A stretch of DNA of 10,750 nt. Origin: JBIOWF01 sp044868295. Lineage in GTDB: Bacteria; Actinomycetota; Actinomycetes; Streptosporangiales; Streptosporangiaceae. Within the stretch, counting starts at the first letter, position 1. Every line of letters begins with the position of its first letter. Below are positions 6,132 to 10,750 of this stretch, in pieces. The notes below the pieces were generated by a model that searched no databases, was not told the DNA's origin, and saw only the letters and a list, made by a program, of their open reading frames with translations. Made by a program: the position numbers and the translations under genes. Location: NCBI GenBank assembly GCA_044868295.1, contig JBIOWF010000253.1, positions 1 to 10,750 of the forward strand, given 5' to 3'.

Positions 6132-6400
6132 CGCCGATCCGGATCCTCCTAGTGGACGACCACCCCGTCGTGCGATCCGGCATCCGCGCCATGCTCGCCG
6201 GGCAGCCCGACTTCGAGCTGGTCGGCGAGGCCACCACCGGCGAGGAGGGCACCGAGCTGGCCCACCGGCTCGCGCCCGACGTCGTGCTGATGGACCTCCA
6301 ACTCGGCCCGGGCATCCACGGCAGCGAGGCCACCCGGCGGATCGTCGCACTCGGCGGCCCACGAGTCCTTGTGCTCACCACCTTCGACACCGACGCCGAC
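6128..6400 (+). pseudogene. NarL/LuxR-type response regulator, receiver fragment
   Basis: Begins MTPIRILLVDDHPVVRSGIR with the acidic pair Asp10-Asp11, the phosphorylation site Asp56 in DVVLMDLQ and the conserved Thr in VLVLTTFDTDAD (to residue 91). After this the family pattern, with its conserved Lys in a YLLKD motif and the C-terminal LuxR helix-turn-helix, is absent and replaced by unrelated residues that run into a ROK fragment from another frame. About 91 of roughly 210-220 residues survive, so it cannot bind DNA. It was the cognate regulator of the kinase fragment just upstream (ATGA overlap in the ancestral frame) and probably controlled the neighbouring ABC exporter, as is common for such modules. 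Confidence 0.85.
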
Positions 6401-6456
6401 CCGGCATTCGCTGCGCTGGTGGCACTATCGTTCGTCCGGTGGTGGAAGCTGTCACT

Positions 6457-6546
6457 CACGTCTCGGGCGAGATCGGCGTCGGTGCCGGGCTGGTCGTGCG
6501 GGGCACCCTGTTCCGGGGCTCACACGGCTTCGCCGGAGAGCTGGGC
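6457..6546 (+). pseudogene. Internal fragment of a second ROK-family gene
   Basis: Thirty codons read HVSGEIGVGAGLVVRGTLFR then GSHGFAGELG, aligning without gaps to residues 211-240 of XylR (4121-4210). By hand count the DNA differs at 9 of 90 positions, so this is a diverged relative, not a fresh duplicate. It starts abruptly after the response-regulator fragment and stops just before the zinc-motif His, where the sequence changes to the end of the small minus-strand gene. No start, helix-turn-helix or zinc cysteines remain. Confidence 0.85.
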
Positions 6547-6548
6547 TT

Positions 6549-6761
6549 CTACAGGCCTGAGGGGTCGCGGCCCACGCTGATCTCCTCGGCTATCCGGCGA
6601 ACCTCGGCCTCGTCCAGATGCGGCGCGCCCGGGAGGCTCCGCCGAAGGATCGGGATCACCTCGTTCAACGGCTGTCCCGCATGGCGGACCGCCACGTCGT
6701 GGACGATCCGGAAGAGGATCAGATTGGCCTCACGTTCCCGCGTGACCCGGTCAGCGATCAT
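6549..6761 (-). CDS. Small hypothetical protein, 70 residues
   Basis: I do not recognise the family. The protein starts MIADRVTREREANLILFRIV and is charged and mostly helical in character, with no membrane segment, cysteines or signal peptide; the second half (LRRSLPGAPHLDEAEVRRIAEEI) suggests a helix-loop-helix. ATG at 6761 has an AGGGGGA ribosome site about 7 bases before it, and in-frame stops occur just upstream, so the start is well supported. It looks intact, ending Asp-Pro-Ser-Gly-Leu, and that end lies within the 14-bp repeat also found after xylR. It is convergent with the ROK fragment. Third-position GC is consistent with a real gene on this strand. It may be a chance survivor of the rearranged zone. 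Confidence 0.6.
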   Translation of the reverse strand: MIADRVTREREANLILFRIVHDVAVRHAGQPLNEVIPILRRSLPGAPHLDEAEVRRIAEEISVGRDPSGL

Positions 6762-7041
6762 GGTGTCATCCCCCTCTGTCTGCTCCGTCCGGGGTCACGC
6801 TACGACCTGCGACCGACATTTTTCTGGACCACGCCATCTCGGCGATTCACACCCGGGTGCCGGATTCCCGCCTGGGTTCAACCGTCCTGGAGCAGAGCGA
6901 TCACGCCGGTTCGGCGGCCGAACAGCCGCTCGACCCCGCCAGGAGCAGGAGAGGTACGGCTCCGCACCCAGGGCGGGCCTCGGCGTGCCCTTCCCCGACG
7001 CATAGCCCTGAGAAGGCGATCAGATCAGATGTATGTCCAAT
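6762..7041. other. Gene-free stretch
   Basis: About 280 bases between the small minus-strand gene and the histidine kinase regulatory region. Open frames cross it on both strands but none shows a recognisable family or ribosome site. It should contain the promoter of the small gene at its left end; I see no clear boxes. It could hold more degraded gene remains. Confidence 0.4.
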
Positions 7042-7107
7042 GTTAGGGGTGTTGATCCTTCTCTAGGATGAAATACCCCTTGATCACACGTTCTATAGTC
7101 AATCCCC
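7042..7107 (+). promoter_or_regulatory. Probable leaderless promoter and dyad operator of the histidine kinase gene
   Basis: TATAGT at 7094-7099 is a near-perfect -10 box, ending 8 bases before the ATG at 7108, so transcription should begin at or next to the start codon; no Shine-Dalgarno sequence precedes the ATG. A good -35 box is not visible at 17-18 bases, which would fit activator dependence. Just upstream an imperfect dyad, AGGGGT at 7045-7050 with ACCCCT at 7075-7080 and inner ATCC/GGAT at 7055-7058 and 7066-7069, covers the -35 region and could bind the regulator. A similar half-sequence occurs at 9823-9839. Confidence 0.5.
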
Positions 7108-8604
7108 ATGGGGGAACCCGTTCGCAACTGGGCCCTGCCTGTCGCATCCGCCGCCACGCTGTTCCTCGTCCTGTGGGCAGGTGTGGCCGATTCGGGCAAA
7201 CTCACCGGCAGCATCGAGGTCGTCCTCTCGCTCACCGCAGCGGCCATCACGCTGCTGGCATTGGGCTGGCGCCGCCGAGCACCGGTCGCCGCGCTCGCCG
7301 TCGTCTCAACGGCAGAATTCCTCCCCGCAACAATGCTGGACCGGATGCTGGACTCGGCCGGCATGACGATCGGCCTCGGCGGGGTTGTGGCGCTGTACTC
7401 TTTGGCCGCCCGCCGATCACTACGTGCCACCATCATCGCCGCCCTGGCCCTCCTGGTGATGTCCGTGGTGGAGTACGTCGTCTCCGTTCGGTTCGGCCAG
7501 GGCATCGATCTGGATTTCGATCTCAGTCAACTGTCCATCCTGGACCTGCTCGTCGTTTTTTATGGCCTGTTCTTGACCGGTGCGCTCGGCCGGGCGCGAT
7601 GGCGCTGGCGCAACGCACGACAAGAGGCAGCCGCTCGATTGGCCCGCGCGACCGCGGCGCAACGGCACGCCGCCGAGGCCGAACGCCACCGCCTGGCCCG
7701 TGAACTGCATGACGTGTCCGCACATCACCTGACAGCGATCGTCGTGACCGGTGCGGCTGCGGAGCGGCTGAGCGCCGACCGGCCCGAAATGGCCGAACAG
7801 GCATTGTGCTTCGCCGCCCAGCATGGACGAGACACCAGCTCCGCACTGGAGCGGTTGACGGCCGTGATGGACGACACCGGCACAGACACCACCATGGACG
7901 CCGACACAGACGCCCCGGACCGACTGTGCGACCTGATCGACGATCTGGCCGCCGGGATGACCCACCTCGGCCAGCGCATGACCGTCCACACGGACCAGGA
8001 GCCGCCCGGATTGCCACTGGCAGTGGTGACAGCGGCACACGCGATCGCCCGGGAGACACTTACCAATACGGTGCGATACGCGCCGGGGGCGCACGTCACC
8101 GTGCGGGTCCGCCACCACCCCGACAGCCTCGACATCAGCATCGACGACGACGGCAGCTCCAACCCGGCCACGTCACCAGCCGTGCCCGGCACCGGCCGGG
8201 GCATCACCGGAATGCGTGAACGCGCCGAACCCATCGGCGGCCACCTGACCGCCACGCCACGCCACGGCGGCGGCTGGTCAGCCCACGCCGCCCTGCCCCT
8301 CACCTCAGCCGGCATCACACCTGGGGCCGCTTCCGCCTTGTCCACGCACACCCCACCCTCGGGCCGGTGGCCTTCCATCCTGCGCGTGGATGTGCTGGGC
8401 CTAGCGCTGATCTTCGCAGTTGTGATGATCGCCATGGCGGCGGACAACCTACCGGTCGGGACGCAATGGCTGCTCGCGGCGCTGATGGTCCTCCGGGCCC
8501 TGCCGATGCTGTGGCGTCGGCGACGCCCCTGGACGGGCCGCCCAGGTCGATCTCGCCGTGCCGCCGAAAGCACCGCAGGAATACACGGTTCCAGCCCACG
8601 GTGA
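7108..8604 (+). CDS. NarL/DesK-type sensor histidine kinase, 3' end possibly altered
   Basis: Membrane sensor kinase. The N-terminal 165 or so residues form about five to six membrane helices (for example ALPVASAATLFLVLWAGVA and ATIIAALALLVMSVVEYVV). A cytoplasmic coiled segment (ARQEAAARLARATAAQRHAA) leads to the HisKA_3 box RHRLARELHDVSAHH with phospho-acceptor His201, then the HATPase domain: N box RETLTNTVRYAPG with Asn320, G1 box SIDDDGSS and G2 box GTGRGITGMRERA. The domain ends near SAHAALPL. Beyond it are a linker and further membrane segments (VLGLALIFAVVMIAMAA and WLLAALMVLRALPMLWRRRR) that look like the start of a second sensor domain, after which the sequence from about 8531 is Arg-rich and unrelated, overlapping the convergent hydrolase. 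The kinase core seems intact; the C-terminus may be truncated. No partner response regulator is adjacent. Confidence 0.85.
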   Translation: MGEPVRNWALPVASAATLFLVLWAGVADSGKLTGSIEVVLSLTAAAITLLALGWRRRAPVAALAVVSTAEFLPATMLDRMLDSAGMTIGLGGVVALYSLAARRSLRATIIAALALLVMSVVEYVVSVRFGQGIDLDFDLSQLSILDLLVVFYGLFLTGALGRARWRWRNARQEAAARLARATAAQRHAAEAERHRLARELHDVSAHHLTAIVVTGAAAERLSADRPEMAEQALCFAAQHGRDTSSALERLTAVMDDTGTDTTMDADTDAPDRLCDLIDDLAAGMTHLGQRMTVHTDQEPPGLPLAVVTAAHAIARETLTNTVRYAPGAHVTVRVRHHPDSLDISIDDDGSSNPATSPAVPGTGRGITGMRERAEPIGGHLTATPRHGGGWSAHAALPLTSAGITPGAASALSTHTPPSGRWPSILRVDVLGLALIFAVVMIAMAADNLPVGTQWLLAALMVLRALPMLWRRRRPWTGRPGRSRRAAESTAGIHGSSPR

Positions 8605-9754
8605 CCTTACGTCCGTCACTCGCGGTCAGAGGATCCTTGGCGGCGTGCTTCAGCACGGATGCGAGCAGCGCTTTCGGGTTCGAGCCGGCGGGACAGTCGG
8701 CGCCCTTCGCGACGCACCACCGGAAGAAGTGTTTTCTGGCGGCGTCGAAACCCTTCATCTGTGCCACGGTCTGTTGTACGGGCGACAGCTTCAGGTCCAC
8801 GGCGCCGTCGAGCACCATGGCACGAACACGCTTCGGATATAGCTGTGCGTAGACGGCGCCAAGCTGCGTTCCGTAGGAGAAGCCGAGATAGGTCAGTTTC
8901 TCGTCACCCAGCGCGGCCCGGATGGCGTCCAGGTCTCGTGCGGTGGCCACAGCGGAGAAGAACTTCAGTTTGGCGCCGTTCTTTCTCACGCAGGACGCCA
9001 CGGCCTGCTTCTGCTGCTTGACCGCCGTCTTGAAGCCCGCCTTGGTCGAGTCGTCGATCGCTGTCTCTTTGTCGAGTTGCTCATCCGTCCGGCACCGGAC
9101 CGGGTTCGAGCGGCCTACCCCACGGGGGTCGAACCCCACGATGTCGAACCGCTCCAGGATGTCGGGCTTGACGCGCAGCGGCAGCAGGACCCCCAAGTCC
9201 ACGCCCGACCCTCCCGGCCCGCCGGGATTCACCACCAGGGAGCCGATCCGGTTCCGCTGCGTGAGCCAGCGCGCGCGCACGAGCGCGATCGAGAAGGTGG
9301 CACCACCGGCGGCGCGGCCCCCGCGCGCCTTGGTCCAGTCCTGCGGGACTTTCAGCGAGGCGCATTCGTATCGGATCGCCTTGGTGATTTTCTTAATCAT
9401 TTCTGGCTTGATGTAGCTACCGGCGACCTCTGTGAGCAGCTCCGGACAGGGCCGCCAGGCGAGGGAACCACCCGTCGGGGTCGCCCTCTGGGTTGCCGTC
9501 CGGAGGACCGGTGGCGCCATGGCCGAGCCGTACCCACCGGATGCCAGAACCGATGCCCCGGTGCTCACGGCACTGATGCCGGGAGCAGCGGAGTTCTGGG
9601 TACGTGCGGCGTGCTGGGGCGGGAGTCCTGCCCCGAGGGTCGCGACTAGCGCGGTCAGAGCCGCGAGACCGTATCGGCGACGCACCGGCAGCCTGCCCAC
9701 TTCAGGTCGCTGATCGGTACGGCTTTGAGGTGCGAGGGGAATGATCCTGTTCAC
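8588..9754 (-). pseudogene. Secreted S33-type tripeptidyl aminopeptidase / alpha-beta hydrolase, C-terminal domain missing
   Basis: Predicted exported peptidase of the actinomycete SlpD/SlpE-Tap type. From GTG at 9754 the N-terminus has VRRRYGLAALTALVATLGAG, a signal sequence, then an AlaSerGly-rich stretch to about residue 95. The mature part shows the oxyanion loop VVNPGGPGGSG (174-184), FDIVGFDPRGVGRSNPV (203-219), a family Cys-rich loop and the nucleophile Ser293 in GFSYGTQLG. Family sequence holds to TVGW (residue 388), then is replaced by Arg-rich residues; the frame runs on to a stop at 8315, antisense to the kinase gene. The C-terminal Tap-like domain, which supplies the catalytic Asp and His, is absent, so activity is unlikely. 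No convincing ribosome site precedes the GTG; another start is possible. Confidence 0.8.
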
Positions 9755-10091
9755 GGAACCAGCAAACCGCCCATAACGGCCTGGCTCCTCGTTCGTGTGA
9801 GCGATCTCCGGGTACGCCCCAGGTTAGGGGCGCTGATCCCCCTGGGAGACGAGCCGATCCCGTCAGGGCTATCCCGAGGTCAGTGCAACGAGCGAAGTGC
9901 GCCGCTGGATCCGCGACGCGACCTCGGAGAACATCCGGCGTGCCCATCCCTGCCTGACCATCCGTTCCGCCCCGAGGCCCGGCCTGCCTGACCATTGGTG
10001 GGCGCACTTGACAGGGCCCATCTTCAGGCAAATATCAGCCGAGACACTGAGGGGAGTCTGGGCAGGGATCCGTGCCGGAATCTGGCCGAAA
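9755..10091. other. Gene-free stretch upstream of the hydrolase
   Basis: No convincing gene on either strand in 337 bases. It should hold the hydrolase promoter (minus strand) and the end of the 10092-10529 transcript. Seen here: an inverted pair CCCAGG/CCTGGG at 9818-9823 and 9841-9846 around AGGGG/CCCCT (9826-9830, 9839-9843), and a 13-base direct repeat CCTGCCTGACCAT at 9949-9961 and 9983-9995, 34 bases apart. The roles of these are unknown. Confidence 0.45.
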
Positions 10092-10529
10092 TCAGTCGGC
10101 GACCAGGCGCGCCCGGCGCCCTTCATGCTCACGCTGCCGCCGGACAACGTAGGTGCCCGGCGCGCAGCCCGTGGCCCCGTGCTCGGGATGCAGCAGGTAG
10201 ACGACGGCCGAGGTGCTGAAGACGCCGATGGCCAATGTTGAGAAGTCCCACACGTTGATCGTCCACCGGCAGGTGCCCGGCTCGGCGACCAGGGTGTGCG
10301 GGTTGCCCCCGGCTGCCCCGCGAAGCAACTCGATCCCTTCCGGCGGCACATCCCTCCACCTGGCGTTGTCCCATGGCCTCACAGCCGACGCGAGAACGGG
10401 AAGCGGGACCACGATGAGGTCCCCCTGGGCCTGGAGCCCGTCGATCACCGGGATGCGGGCCGACTGCTCCAGGTGATCGAGCACGGCGAGTCCGGTCTGC
10501 TGGGAGAGCGAAGCGAGAGTCACAGTCAT
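10092..10529 (-). CDS. Hypothetical protein, 145 residues
   Basis: I cannot name a characterised family. It begins MTVTLASLSQQTGLAVLDHL and appears soluble, with a compact alpha/beta character: a hydrophobic strand GDLIVVPLP, a central strand-rich section TCRWTINVWDFSTLAIGVFS, then AVVYLLHPEHGATGCAPGTYVVRRQRE near the C-terminus and an end RARLVAD. There is no signal peptide or long membrane helix. ATG at 10529 is selected over an upstream extension because GAGGTGA stands 5 bases before it. The stop of the upstream gene (10540-10542) is 10 bases away and shares the ribosome-site region, so the two are translationally coupled. Co-occurrence suggests a shared function, not identified. Confidence 0.8.
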   Translation of the reverse strand: MTVTLASLSQQTGLAVLDHLEQSARIPVIDGLQAQGDLIVVPLPVLASAVRPWDNARWRDVPPEGIELLRGAAGGNPHTLVAEPGTCRWTINVWDFSTLAIGVFSTSAVVYLLHPEHGATGCAPGTYVVRRQREHEGRRARLVAD

Positions 10530-10539
10530 AGGAATCACC

Positions 10540-10750
10540 TCAGGTTCTGCGGACGAGACGGGAGTAAAGCTCGGCGGACAGCTCGTAGGTCCAGGCCGCG
10601 GCCTCGATCGGATCACTGATGAAGCCGGGAACGGTCAGCCCGTAGCGGCGGCGACCGCCGTCGCGCTCGACGGACCCGTTGACCGCGAGGAGCACCCTCG
10701 TCTCCCCTCGCAGGTCGTAGAGCCGCAGTTCCGAGCCGGGGTTGCCGGGG
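10540..10750 (-). CDS. Hypothetical protein, C-terminal 69 residues (cut by window edge), DUF6745-like
   Basis: Only the C-terminus is in the window: GNPGSELRLYDLRGETRVLL, then NGSVERDGGRRRYGLTVPGF and a final helical part DPIEAAAWTYELSAELYSRL ending VRRT and TGA at 10540-10542. The pattern of an RRRY-x-L-x-VP strand followed by an A-A-A-W-T helix is reminiscent of the C-terminus of DUF6745-type actinobacterial proteins, but this is recall from a short piece and not certain. It lies directly upstream of, and probably cotranscribed with, the 145-residue gene. Confidence 0.7.
   Translation of the reverse strand, partial: PGNPGSELRLYDLRGETRVLLAVNGSVERDGGRRRYGLTVPGFISDPIEAAAWTYELSAELYSRLVRRT

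Noticed and set aside
6439..7005. 188-residue open frame starting with ROK sequence
   Set aside because: Only the first 30 or so codons are ROK; the rest is antisense to the small gene at 6549-6761 and shows no family.
10008..10037. TTGACA with AATATC-like box on the plus strand
   Set aside because: The -10 match is poor and no plus-strand gene follows; probably chance.

Overview
The window comes from a very GC-rich genome with codon use (G/C at third positions), AGGAGG-like ribosome sites and gene families typical of an actinomycete. A Streptosporangiales or Streptomyces-like host is my inference; nothing in the window fixes the genus. Its one intact, fully interpretable system is a D-xylose catabolic locus: xylA (xylose isomerase) and xylB (xylulokinase) lie in tandem on the minus strand, and a divergent ROK-family repressor gene (xylR) lies on the plus strand. 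The 127-base intergenic region between xylA and xylR carries a TTAGTC-N9-GACTAA palindrome just in front of xylA, the likely XylR operator.

Layout from left to right. (1) At 1-118 is a hairpin-bearing end that resembles the right end of an IS200/IS605-type element. It cuts off a minus-strand DUF998 membrane-protein gene (118-487). (2) At 488-783 is a gene-free stretch with six back-to-back perfect inverted repeats, including a TetR-operator-like palindrome. (3) At 784-4804 is the xylB-xylA / xylR locus. (4) At 4805-6546 is a graveyard of gene fragments, each cut at one or both ends: an IS-like scrap, an ABC ATPase without its C-terminus, the C-terminal half of its FtsX-like permease, the ATPase domain of a histidine kinase with a one-base frameshift, the first 91 codons of its response regulator, and 30 codons of a second ROK protein similar to xylR. 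(5) At 6549-6761 is a small unknown gene. (6) At 7108-8604 is a NarL-type sensor histidine kinase with a probable leaderless promoter; its 3' end runs into a convergent secreted S33-type peptidase/hydrolase (8588-9754) that has lost its C-terminal domain. (7) At 10092-10750 are two closely spaced minus-strand genes of unknown function, the upstream one cut by the window edge.

How the parts work together: XylR should repress xylAB until xylose is present; XylA converts xylose to xylulose and XylB phosphorylates it for the pentose phosphate pathway. No xylose transporter is present here. The flanks look like a rearrangement hotspot in which ABC-transporter, two-component and ROK genes have been broken and rejoined. 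I found no clearly new functional system. The best leads are the hairpin array at 544-712, the broken mosaic at 4805-6546 and the DnaA-box-like repeats inside xylR.
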